Positions 41,550 to 50,778 of a stretch of 50,778 nt of DNA are shown here, in pieces. The notes below the pieces were generated by a model. The model did not search any database. It saw only the letters and a list, made by a program, of their open reading frames with translations, and was not told the DNA's origin. Numbering within the stretch: the first letter of the stretch is position 1; every line of letters begins with the position of its first letter. The stretch lies in NCBI GenBank assembly GCA_037178675.1, contig JAYMGJ010000114.1:1-50778 (forward strand), written 5' to 3'. Both the position numbers and the translations under genes were made by a program. This DNA comes from Scleroderma bovista (taxonomy: Eukaryota; Basidiomycota; Agaricomycetes; Boletales; Sclerodermataceae).

Positions 41550-44500
41550 GTTGCAGGATTCCAGACTGCAGAACTGAGCGTCGCAAACCGTGAGGTTTTC
41601 GGGGATACGACTAAACAACGAGCCAAAGTCCGCTTGGGCCATACGAAGTTTCCGAGGAGCAGAGGGGTTTTCCCGGTAAAAGCGCTCGACTACCAGAGGA
41701 GAATTCTTTAAGTTCGACGAGGGTTCCCATGTTCTCTCATGTTCTTCGTATCCTTTCCAATGCACCAGATACTGGAGTTGCTTTTTATAAATACGAGAAG
41801 CTACGATATAATCCACTTCGTACTCCTCATCGCGTTCTTCAGAGACATGTACCGGACCGGGCCGAGACACGGGCTGACTGGGAAGAGGACCTAAATAAGG
41901 TTTAACTCGAGAGACATTCACAACTGGGTGAATCCGAAGAGTTTTCAGGAGCTTAAGCTCGACCGCATTCGGGGTTACACGAGTGACCTCATAGGGACCA
42001 ATCCACTTCTCCGTAAGCTTCTTAGAAGCACGATTTAGCATACGAAGGTTGTCCGTAGAAAGCCAAACTTGTTGGCCTACAACATAGTCCGGGGCGGGGT
42101 TTCTGTGCTTATCCACCTGAAGCTTCATATTACATTTTGCCTTCTCGGAAGACTCAACGACTTTATTAAATATGACGGCAAAGTCTTTAGCTGCTGGGGC
42201 TACTGTGTCGACCGGCTCAACACCCATACAAGGGGAATAACTCCGGGTAATTCCAAACGGTGAATCAGTGGTTACTTCCGAAACCGTGTTGTTCCAAACG
42301 AACTGGGCAATCTTGATCCACTTGGCCCACTCACTTTGACGATCACTGATGTAGGTTCGGAGATACTGATTAATTTCGCGGTTCAACCGCTCTGTTTGAC
42401 CATCGGTTTGAGGGTGAAATGCCGTAGATTTTCCTTTTAACGCCTAAAAGTTTATACAACTCCCCCAGGAAGTTGCTCGCAAAGACCGATCCGCGGTCTG
42501 ACACAACGGAAGACGGGAGTCCATGCTGACACCAGACGTGGTCTCTAAAACCGAGTGATTCTGGCATCTCAGTAAAGTCCATAGTGACGTCAAGCCATGG
42601 GCCACTAGGGGTAGGGAGAGGAACAAGACTTCCAGAAGTCTTTTGATTCAACACCTTGGACTGTTGGCACTTTTGACAGTGCTTCATGTAGGTCTGAATC
42701 TGCTCTTTCATCCCTTTCCAAGAATAGTGCTTCCTGAGCACGTTATACGTAGCTTTTACTCCTTTATGACCAGCAACAGGAGTATCGTGAAAGTTTGTAA
42801 TGAGCGACTGACGCTCTTCGTAAGACTGATCAGTGACGTCGATCAGTTTAACAGATACCGGGTTTAACAGGACCTGGTCCTTGTTGTCATCGGAACTAGA
42901 CACGTAATGGTCTGATCGCCTGCTAAGCGGATCTGCAACGTGCATCTGGGTTCCTTTCTTATAGATAAGCGAATAGTTAAACCGCGTCATCCACATCTGC
43001 CAGCGCGCTTGGCGCTTAGACAAGTTCTGCGACTTGGTAAAGTATGTTAAATTATGGTGGTCCGTGTAGATCTCAAAGGCATAAGGAGTGGCCTCGAGAT
43101 AATGACGCCAGGCCTCGGTTGCTTTTATAATGGCCAGCATTTCTTTATCATGAATAGGATAATTTCGTTCTGGAGGTGTCATGGAGTGTGACATGTACGC
43201 GACGGGTCTGAATTCGCCGTCTTCACACTTCACGGATATCACTCCCCCGATGGCGAACTCAGACGCATCGGTTTCGAGGCGGAATTCGCGGTCCTGGTCG
43301 GGGTACTGAAGTACCGGAGCACGAGTAAAGGCGGCTTTCAAAGCCTCAAACGCAGCACGTTCCTTTTCTCCAAAGTTAAATACTGTATCTTTACACGTAA
43401 GGTCCGTCATGGGCCTAGCCATGATTGCATAATCTTTAATGAAGCGTCTATAGAAATTTCCGAGACCTAGGAACGCATGAACCTGCTTTACGTTCGTTGG
43501 CTCAGGCCACTTCAAAATAGCATTAACTTTCTCAGGGTCCATCTTGATACCCTCACGTGACACGATCATTCCGAGGAAATCGACTTCGGTGACTCTGAAG
43601 CGACACTTCTCGGGTTTGACAAACAAATCGTTATCACGTAAACGTTTCAAAACTTCCAGCACGATCCTATCATGCTTCTCCTGATCGTCCGTATCCGTAA
43701 ATATCATAAGGTCGTCGATATACACCACGCAGACATCCGACATATCGTGGAAGATCTCATTCATCATCTTCTGGAATGTCGCGGGTGAATTACAGAGACC
43801 GAAATACATAACTAACGGCTCAAAAGCCCCTTTGTGCATTACAAACGCAGCTTTCCACTCATCGCCTTCGCGAATCCTCACATTGTTATAACCCCAACGA
43901 AGATCCATCTTCGTGAAGAGTTTACAACCCTTAAGCTTGTCAACAAGCTGAGAGATAAGCGGCAGCGGATAGTTATTTTTAATCGTCCAGTCGTTTACAT
44001 AGCAGTAATCCTGTACCATGTGCTTCTTGCCGTCCTTTTTTGGGATAAAGGAGACCGGCGACGTCTGTTGACTAATAGAAGGCCGAATGTATCCTTTAGC
44101 GAGTTGATCATCAAGGAACGATTCAACTTCTTTTTGTTCATCAACAGAGAGCGGGATAAGTCTTCCCTTTTTGGGCGGGAAGTCTTCTTTTAGATCAATT
44201 CCATGATCCCAAGGTTTTCTTAGCGGCATGCGCTCCGATGACTTTTTACTAAATACGTCTAAGAACTCCCAGTACTCTTTAGGTACCTGCTTCTGAGCTT
44301 CCTCTAGGGTTGACTCATCGATAGTGACCTTTGATTCATGAGCTTTCAAAGCTTGCACCCAAGTTTCCTGAGACTCATTCTCTCGTAATAACTTAGCAAA
44401 GCGTGTTTCCAAAAGTGACTTGCACTCTGGAGGACACCTAGTTAAATTAACTTTGCCGGTTACCCAATCTATATCGGGATTGTGCTTCTGAAGCCAGGTG

Positions 44501-45234
44501 TGGCCAAGGATAAGCGGCACTTTTCCAAGGCATGTGACAGCACACCACAGCTTTTCAGCATGTTTCCCAATACCGATTGTTAACAATACATAATGCATGA
44601 TGTCACCCTCCTGATTCCTAGTGCCATCTACATTAAGCACAGGGACGGGTTTCACCAGCTTAGATAACTGAAGTCATCGATCAAGAGCCCAGCTCTTGTC
44701 AACAAAACAACCAGTGGCGCCACTGTCTAGCAGAGCGTCTACCTTTATAGTATTAAGTGGTCCACGGATGCAGACCGGTACCGTCACTTCACGTTCCATT
44801 GTGAAGGACCTTCGTAAGTCCATGAGAACTTCCAAGTTGCCGGCGGGACTTTCCGGTTCCTTAGATGCCAAAGAAGGAGAAGAAATATTTTTATTCAATT
44901 GGGAATTAAGCACACTCGATTTTACTTCCGGCGCCGAGCCCTTTGCAGGGACCCCCTTAGAAGGTACAACACAGTCCGAGTCACAGTCCATAGTATCGAC
45001 TGACAAAACAGAAAAGCAAGAAGGGGAAACTGAAACAGGAGAAACTACAGAAGACACTTTTTTGTAAGTTTTCGCTATTTTTGTATGTAACAAAGCAACG
45101 CGATATTTAAATATTTCCTGCACTGCAGGAATAGTAGCGCGAGAAAGTCTATAGTTCAGAATTCGTACAGCTAAGTCCAATGGAGACTCGAGAGCGAGGA
45201 TGCCCGTTTTGTCCTCACTCTCTAATCTTTTAAA
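41547..45234 (-). pseudogene. pol: Pol of element B: protease, RT, RNase H, integrase, chromodomain
   Basis: Read from the frameshift site, the protease motif is ALLDSGATGCFVD (about 44700), continued after an in-frame TGA (44676–44674) by VPLILGHTWLQKHN. RT has PVSFIPKKDGKKHMVQDY and the YIDD active site (CVVYIDDLMIF, about 43710). RNase H has ETDASEFAIGG and YTDHHNLTYF. Integrase has the HHCC finger (AGHKG…CQKCQQ), MDFTEMPESLGF and VVSDRGSVFASNF. A block of about 30 residues is missing between LGF and RDHVW. One extra A near 42432 shifts the frame before the HPQTDGQTERLNR motif. The rest (42386–41547) ends with a GPYEV module and a chromodomain (YEVDYIVASRIY…YLVHWKGYEEHERTWEP). Inactive as it stands. 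Confidence 0.92.
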
Positions 45235-46220
45235 TCTTTGAAGAACGCCCGCATTTCTGCGAACGTCATTCCTCTGACCGCATTTAGCCGGTCATCCTCC
45301 GGCTGGGCTTGCGTTGCCTGTGCTTGTGGTTGCCCACGACGAGGGCGGTGCGGCTTTGTGCACTCACGTGCGATGTGGCCAAATAATTGGCAATTGTAGC
45401 ACTGGGGCCCTTTACCCCTTTGCTGGTTTGTTTCAGCGGCACCTATATCCATCGGGACACCACTCCCAGATGCGGCTGAAGACGAATAAGATTGGCCCTG
45501 GTAATATCGGGCAGAGCCTTGCCCTTGGAGGTTGATAAGGAAGAGTTCTTGGGCTCTCCCCATTGCACGAGCAGAAGCTGCGAGTCGGTCATACGTGTCC
45601 CGACGCATTCCCTGTATATAAATCTGCTCCAAGAGTTTCCTCTGGAGCGCGCGTTCGAGCAAGTCACGAGCGTACTCATCTCCACAGCCCCCTTGGTTCT
45701 TGAGCGCCTCGAACTGTGCCAAGAAATCATCAACTCTCTGCCTCGGGCCCTGCCTAAGGCGGAGGAGTTGGGCACGTGCCCACTCAGCGTTGTTTCCGGG
45801 GAGAAAGAACTTCTCTATCTCCTCGGCGAAATCATCCAAAGCAGGCCAGGCTGGTGGGGGTGGGAGCTGTCCGGCTGGGACGGGCGGGGCGTTGGCGAGG
45901 GCCTGGGCTGCCGCCATGCAGCCGTCCAAACGTACCTGAGCCCACTGACCAGCCTTCGGGCCAGTGAGCCGGGAGAGAACTGCAGCAGTGACCTGGGCAT
46001 TGTTTGCCCCCTCCATCGAGATCTGTAACCAAATCTTGATCTTGGACCACCACTCGTGGAACTTCTGAGGGGAGCCATCGTAACTCCCGGGATCCGCGAC
46101 CACCTTTTTGTGCGGTGGCGGTGCAGGGTGAGGCTGTGCAGCCACAAGGGCCGCGACATGTGCTTGGAGGTCAATTTGCCCCTGGATGAGCTGTCCGAGG
46201 AGCTGGTTAAGGTCTGCCAT
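45222..46220 (-). CDS. gag: Gag polyprotein of element B
   Basis: A 332-residue frame reads MADLNQLLGQLIQGQIDL, then DPGSYDGSPQKFHEWWSKIKIWL and the capsid region EIEKFFLPGNNAEWARAQLLRLRQG. It ends with one zinc knuckle C-YN-C-QLFG-H-IARE-C at about residue 275 and a basic tail. It stops at 45222 six bases after the slippery site. Upstream in the same frame a stretch (46440–46230) reads MEEEFQFTNAIAAYSRLV… before a TAG at 46227–46229. That may be the original longer N-terminus or an upstream reading frame. Confidence 0.9.
   Translation of the reverse strand: MADLNQLLGQLIQGQIDLQAHVAALVAAQPHPAPPPHKKVVADPGSYDGSPQKFHEWWSKIKIWLQISMEGANNAQVTAAVLSRLTGPKAGQWAQVRLDGCMAAAQALANAPPVPAGQLPPPPAWPALDDFAEEIEKFFLPGNNAEWARAQLLRLRQGPRQRVDDFLAQFEALKNQGGCGDEYARDLLERALQRKLLEQIYIQGMRRDTYDRLAASARAMGRAQELFLINLQGQGSARYYQGQSYSSSAASGSGVPMDIGAAETNQQRGKGPQCYNCQLFGHIARECTKPHRPRRGQPQAQATQAQPEDDRLNAVRGMTFAEMRAFFKDLKD
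45228..45234 (-). promoter_or_regulatory. −1 frameshift heptamer T TTA AAA of element B
   Basis: On the minus strand gag ends GAT TTA AAA GAT TAG. T TTA AAA fits X XXY YYZ; a −1 slip gives AGA TTA GAG AGT GAG, which is open into the protease frame. The site overlaps the last codons of gag, as in many retroelements. Confidence 0.75.
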
Positions 46221-47033
46221 GAGGACCTAGTAGGGGTGGAGGCGGGAATAGGGGGTAGGTCTTTGTTTAACCGGTCGGAGGCGGGAAGACCGGAATGTGC
46301 GGCGGCGAGCGAGCGGGAGGTCTGGCAAGGGCGGGACAGGAAGGGAACGGTGGAAGCCGAGGAGGACTTGTATTTCGAAGTCGCTGACAAGGCGACTGTA
46401 GGCGGCAATGGCATTGGTAAACTGAAATTCTTCTTCCATTGCTGACTCCCTTTCTTGTACTTTGATAAGGGTGTCAGGGCGAGGACCGTAAATGATCGCC
46501 AAGCGCTCCTGTTGCGCTTCGACGAGGTGGCGGGGGAATTGGTAAGGTATGGTGACTAACGTAAGGGGTGACGTAGGAGTAAGGTTACTTGGGACTAGAT
46601 CCCCACAGGTGTTCCACTAAACTAAGCACAAGACTCTGTTCGCCTGTCGCGCTCGCCGGGTCAGGGCAGTGGCACAGCTATGCAGAGAACAAGTGGCTAG
46701 TGGCTGCAGATCACGGTTCTACCTCTGCATGGACGCAGGAACTACTGAGTACGTATGTCTCAACCGCCTTGAGGCTGCGAACCTCTCTTGAACGGGTGCC
46801 GACCTTCAGACACCAGGCACGACCCTGGGCTGGTGTACAGTACGTAAAGGATACGGTGCTACGAACTCCCAATGCCGAAGCACTACGGGAATGGCACTAA
46901 AGGCTGGCCGTGAACGAAACGGAAGGTTCGAAGATGAAGCTCCTTAACCCTGGAGTCTGGGTATAGTTTCCCTTTACTAGGCTGGGGAACAGCACGTGGA
47001 AGAACAAGTGGATGGTTTAGATTCGAGCTCAGG
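46221..47033 (-). other. Leader of element B between 5' LTR and gag
   Basis: About 0.8 kb. The first bases after the LTR on the minus strand read CCTGAGCTCGAATCTAAACC; they do not begin TGG, so the usual tRNA primer site is not evident. The gag-proximal third has an open frame discussed under gag. The rest shows nothing recognisable. Confidence 0.5.
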
Positions 47034-47403
47034 TGAGGCGACCCTAGGCAAAACACCAAGGACCCGACCACACGCTAAGACTCTGAGAGGATAGGACGCG
47101 AGTATCTAGAGCAAAGACCCAAGATGAGCTCGAATGGGGAGCCTCTGGGCGCTGGATTGCAAGGTATATATACTACTATACACGAGGGCTACGCAAGGCT
47201 ATCCATGAGGTTACATGCAGGTAGAAGGCTACGTAACGACATCACTGTGGAGCTAAGGCTATGCATAATGATGTCAAGGGTGGCAGCGTGTACAGCACGA
47301 GGTACAGGTCTAGACTAGGTAGATAAGATAGAGGCTGTACAGTAAGATAAGATAAACGCTATCTAATCGCAGATTAGATAAGACAAAAAGTCGGACCGTA
47401 ACA
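47034..47403 (-). repeat. 5' LTR of element B (370 bp)
   Basis: Same length as 41166–41535 with five differences, all transitions: GACGCG/GACACG, GGTTACATGC/GGCTACGTGC (two), ACGTAAC/ACATAAC and AAACGCT/AAATGCT. Four of the five fall on CpG. It is followed by the GAAAG duplication. Confidence 0.95.
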
Positions 47404-47408
47404 GAAAG
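47404..47408 (+). repeat. Target-site duplication GAAAG, right copy
   Basis: Matches 41161–41165 and directly abuts the element B terminus …CGTAACA. Confidence 0.95.
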
Positions 47409-50329
47409 CATCGGTACTCGTGCCTCATCGGGAACACAACCTCAAGATAGAACTGGAAGAAGGAGCACCATTACCACCCGGAAGACTCTACTCTCTCTCC
47501 CCCGTCGAGCTCGAAACCCTTCAGGCATTCATCAACGAAAACCTTCGCTTTGGTTTCATCCGTCCGACCTCATCCTCCCATGCAGCCCCTGTCCTCTTCG
47601 TAAAGAAGAAGGATGGCTCTCTCCGACTTTGCGTCGACTACCGAGGACTCAACAAAATATCAAAGAAGGATCGGTATCCCCTACCCCTCATCTCCGACCT
47701 ACTCGACTCTCCGAGTCAAGCAAAGGTCTACACGAAAATTGATCTTCGACATGCTTACCACCTGGTTCGCATTGCCGAAGGTGATGAGTGGAAAACTGCC
47801 TTCAGGACTCGCTATGGCTTGTATGAGTGGCAGGTGATGCCCTTCGGTCTCACCAACGCCCCTGCAGCCTTTCAGCGGTTCGTCAACTTGGTCTTCGCAG
47901 ACATGCTTGATGTCTGCGTCGTAGTCTACCTCGACGACATCTTAGTCTACTCGGACAACATGGAGGACCATACTGAACACGTTCGGGAAGTGCTTCGGCG
48001 ACTTCGCCAGCACAAGCTTTACGCCAAACCCGAAAAGTGTGAGTTCCATTCGGACTCGGTGGAGTACCTCGGGTACTTCCTTTCCCCCGACGGTTTGACA
48101 ATGTCACAAGACAAAGTCAAGACAATCTGTGATTGGCCCGAACCTCGCAAGGTGAAGGACATTCAGTCCTTCCTGGGCTTCGCGAACTTTTACCGTCGAT
48201 TTATCTTCAATTACTCCGATATAGTGGTTCCCTTAACTCGGTTGACACGGAAAGATGCCCCCTGGGATTTCTCCGACGTCTGCCGACGGTCATTCAACCA
48301 ACTCAAGAAGGCCTTCACCACAGCTCCCATCCTTACCCATTTCCAGCCAGGCGCCCAACTGACAGTCGAGACCGACGCTTTGGACTACGCGATCGCCGGT
48401 ATCCTATCCATCACAGGTTCGGATGACGAGATACGACCGATTGCGTTCTACTCTCGCACTCTAACCGCGCCCGAGCTGAACTACGATACACACAACAAGG
48501 AACTTCTCGCTATTTTCGAAGCATTCAAGGCCTGGCGTCATTATCTGGAGGGCCCTGCCTTCCCGATTGACGTCGTGACCGACCACAAAAACTTGGAGTA
48601 TTTCTCCACCTCTAAGGTTCTCACCCGTCGGCAAGCCCGATGGTCGGAATACCTCTCCTCTTTCAACCTGATCATTCGTTTCTGACCTGGTAAACTTGGT
48701 GCAAAGCCCGACGCCTTGACTAGACGCTGGGACGTCTACCCCAAAGAGGGGGATAGGGGCTTCGCCCGAGTCAATCCACAGAACCTCCAACCGGTGTTCA
48801 CGGCTGAACAGCTCACCAATTCCCTTCGCACGACATCCCTACACGCTCCAGTACTCAGAGCTAGTGCACTCATGGACGTCGAGCGTCTCCACGCCGATAT
48901 CCTAGCCAACCTCCCGACCGATCCCATCGCTAAAGCCCACCTCTCGGACACCTCGAATCCCCGATGGTTGACCAATGAGACTGGTTACCTACGTCTCGAT
49001 GGCCGCATGTACGTCCCCGAGGCCGATGACTTACGTCTTTGTGTCCTCAGATACAAGCATGACCATCCCCTATCGGGACACTTCGGTCAGAACCGCACCC
49101 TAGAGCTCATTTGTCGCGAATACACATGGCCAGGCATTTGTACCTACGTAAAGGACTACGTTAAGTCCTGCACGGCCTGCGCCCGAGCCAAGATGCCACG
49201 TCACCGACCCTATGGGATGCTCAAGCAATTACCGGTCCCCGACCGACCATGGAACTCCATCTCGATGGATTTCATCGAGCAACTCCCATCCTCATCCGGC
49301 TTCACAGCCATTCTGGTAGTCATATTCATCCCGACTCACGACACAATAACGTCTCCCGAGCTCGCACAGCTCTTCCTACTACACGTCTTCACTAAGCACG
49401 GCGTCCCCGCGCATGTAACGTCTGACCGAGGCTCAGAATTCGTCTCGCATTTCTTCCGATCACTTGGTAAGGCCCTAGATATGAAATTACATTTCACTTC
49501 GGGCTATCACCCAGAAGGTGACGGACAGACCGAGCGAGCTAACCAAACACTCGAGCAATACCTCAGGATGTACTGCAACTACCAGCAGGACAATTGGTCA
49601 GACCTCTTACCTCTCGCCGAGTTCGCCTACAACAATGCCCCTAGCACTACGACTGGTGTATCACCGTTCTTCGCGAACAAAGGATACCACCCGAACCTTG
49701 CTGTGCACCCCGAGCGCGACCTCTCGTCGGCTTGGGCACGGGAATACACAGTTGACTTAGAGTCACTGCATGAGTACCTACGTGAAGAGATGGCTGCTGC
49801 CCAGAAAAGGTACCAAGGCCCTGCTGACACCAGAAGATCACCTGCACCTGATTTCAAAGTCGGTGATCAAGTATTCGTCAAAGCCAAGTACTTTAGGTCT
49901 ACCCGACCATCAAAGAAACTCTCCAAGAAGAATCTCGGCCCCTATCCAATCATCGCCCAAGTCGGCACTTTATCATTCACAATCTGTCTCCCCGACTCTA
50001 TGCGTACTGTCCATCCCGTCTTCCACGTCTCACAGCTCGAACCAGCGACACCGAATACAATACCGAATCGGTCACAACCTCCACCACCTCCCATTGAAGT
50101 CGACGGCGAACCCGAGTTCGAGATCACTGAGATCCTCGACTCAAAGTTCGACCGACGTCGACGCCAATGCCCACTCCTCTACCTAGTTAGATGGGCTGGT
50201 TACGAAGGTACCGATGAAGAAACATCTTGGTTGATCGCGACCGAGCTCGGACACGCATCAGAACTTGTGGCCGACTACCACAAAGCCTACCCGACTAAGC
50301 CAGGCCCCTTAGAAAGCCTCTCACGCTAA
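47409..50329 (+). pseudogene. pol: Pol of element A, part 2: RT, RNase H, integrase, chromodomain
   Basis: Continuing from 41165, RT begins PHREHNLKIELEEG and contains APVLFVKKKDGSLRLCVDYR and the YLDD active site (VVYLDDILVYS, about 47925). RNase H has VETDALDYAIAG and VTDHKNLEYF. A TGA (48683–48685) stands between LIIRF and PGKLGAKPDALTRR, where family members have Arg. Integrase has the HHCC finger (H…GHFGQN…CTACARAK), SMDFIEQLP and VTSDRGSEFVSHFF, then GYHPEGDGQTERANQTLEQYLR. About eight residues expected between ILVVI and FIPTHD are absent. It ends with a GPYPI module and a chromodomain (EITEILDSKFDRR…YLVRWAGY). Nearly intact but unable to give full-length Pol. Confidence 0.92.
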
Positions 50330-50421
50330 GTCGTTCAAGTCACCGAACAAAGTCTATTTAAAGTGTACAAAACAAAGTAAAAGAAAAAGGAAAACTAAAT
50401 ACAATTACATGTACAGTCCGA

Positions 50422-50760
50422 CTACTCGGACTCGCCTTCTCCATCTTCGTCCCCCGACTCTTCGCCTTCCCCATCCGTCTCGTCCGACTCTTGCTGCTCC
50501 TCGCTCTCCTCAAGCATCGCCTTGCCCTTGCCCTTTGGGTCCTTAGCGTCGGCCACCCTCTTCGTCTCCCATGCAACCCCTTCCACCTTTCGACCGAGCT
50601 TCGCCAGCTCTCTGGTGTTGCGGTCAATCGCCGCAACGATTTCCCCGAGTCGGCGGTCTAGGACCAGCGCGACTGGGTCTGGTCGACTCGATGGCCCAGC
50701 CACCGAGAATCCTCCCATTGCCGCCTCGATCTCCTCCGTACTCGCGGCCTCGACAATCAT
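50422..50760 (-). CDS. Antisense acidic open frame downstream of pol of element A
   Basis: The minus-strand frame reads MIVEAASTEEIEAAMGGFSVAGPS, then LVLDRRLGEIVAAIDRNTRE (likely amphipathic helix), KGKGKAMLEESEEQQ and an acidic tail GEEGEESGDEDGEGESE-like, stop 50422. It lies 93 bp after the pol stop, facing it. No domain is recognised. The start may lie beyond the window edge. It is within the element if the 3' LTR begins further right. Confidence 0.5.
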   Translation of the reverse strand: MIVEAASTEEIEAAMGGFSVAGPSSRPDPVALVLDRRLGEIVAAIDRNTRELAKLGRKVEGVAWETKRVADAKDPKGKGKAMLEESEEQQESDETDGEGEESGDEDGEGESE

Positions 50761-50778
50761 TTTCTTCGTCTGCTTCCT

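Larger units (their letters stand above)
41166..47403 (-). mobile_element. Ty3/gypsy chromovirus retrotransposon B, complete with both LTRs
   Basis: A 6,238-bp element on the minus strand: 5' LTR 47403–47034, gag, pol with a −1 shift, polypurine tract and 3' LTR 41535–41166. It is flanked by GAAAG. Pol carries a TGA, a one-base insertion and an integrase deletion, so it cannot now move alone. LTR identity of about 98.6% (5 differences in 370) indicates a fairly recent insertion, younger than element A, which it splits. Confidence 0.95.
37519..50778 (+). mobile_element. Ty3/gypsy chromovirus-type retrotransposon A, interrupted by element B
   Basis: Gene order gag–PR–RT–RNase H–IN–chromodomain on the plus strand identifies a Ty3/gypsy chromovirus-type element. 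It is split at 41165/47404 by element B. The interior ends near or beyond 50329, and the 3' LTR lies outside the window. Apart from B it carries a TGA stop in pol (48683–48685) and an in-frame loss in integrase, so it is probably inactive. Confidence 0.9.

Noticed and set aside
45815..46414. Open frame overlapping gag of element B on the same strand
   Set aside because: Runs through the capsid region out of frame; the gag frame has the capsid blocks and zinc knuckle. Its first part might still hold a shifted gag N-terminus, but I do not call it.
47000..47033. tRNA-like T-arm (ATTCGAGCTC) next to the 5' LTR of element B
   Set aside because: The surrounding bases do not form a T-stem and no CCA complement (TGG) begins the primer site.

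Overview
The window looks like a transposon-rich, gene-poor stretch of a basidiomycete (Agaricomycete-type) fungal nuclear genome. Genes are split by many short GT–AG introns of about 50–100 nt. The repeats are typical of mushrooms: chromodomain Ty3/gypsy elements, a Plavaka (CACTA-like) DNA transposon with its divergent companion gene, a RecQ-like helicase relic and an NLR-type WD40 tail. I cannot name the species.

Left part (1–11.5 kb): a minus-strand RecQ-like helicase gene has been shattered by insertions. From its N-terminal side the pieces are about 10709–10285 (Walker A), 3613–3523 (DEAH box) and 893–286 (motifs III–VI). Between them sit a Plavaka element (3614–10284, imperfect TIRs starting CACCC) and a 2,629-bp solo LTR (894–3522, 5-bp TSD GATAT). 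The last piece is cut by a 370-bp-family LTR at the window edge (1–285). Deleting the solo LTR and one TSD copy restores the helicase frame exactly. The solo LTR carries a 170-bp tandem array and a short-period satellite.

Middle part (11.6–34.8 kb): the host genes, separated by long non-coding or decayed stretches. They are an unrecognised three-exon gene (13734–14584), GAR transformylase (ADE8 type, 14731–15597, minus), a small secreted protein resembling the NIS1 family (17428–17965), a 13-exon MFS monocarboxylate-type transporter (20133–22205), a bHLH transcription factor (27028–28500) and KTI12 (33558–34729). The transporter and its promoter have a broken second copy at 31.27–32.96 kb.

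Right part (34.9–50.8 kb): a WD40-repeat relic of an NLR-type gene is truncated at 36293 by repeat sequence. Beyond it lies a plus-strand chromoviral Ty3/gypsy element (element A, LTR about 37519–39018, gag, pol to 50329, 3' LTR outside the window). Element B, a complete 6,238-bp gypsy element on the minus strand (41166–47403), is inserted inside A's pol gene with a GAAAG target duplication. Removing B and one TSD copy rejoins A's pol in frame.

Both gypsy elements carry a canonical −1 slippery heptamer at the gag/pol junction. Both have pol interrupted by a TGA where arginine CGA is likely, and both lack a short in-frame block in the integrase core. The two LTRs of B differ at 5 of 370 positions, all transitions and four of them at CpG, which suggests methyl-C decay or a RIP-like process rather than random ageing. 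B's U3 holds six GATA-factor-type motifs within about 65 bp. Nothing here is certainly a new system. The best candidates for novelty are the two antisense ORFs associated with element A, the Plavaka companion gene, and the GATA-dense U3.
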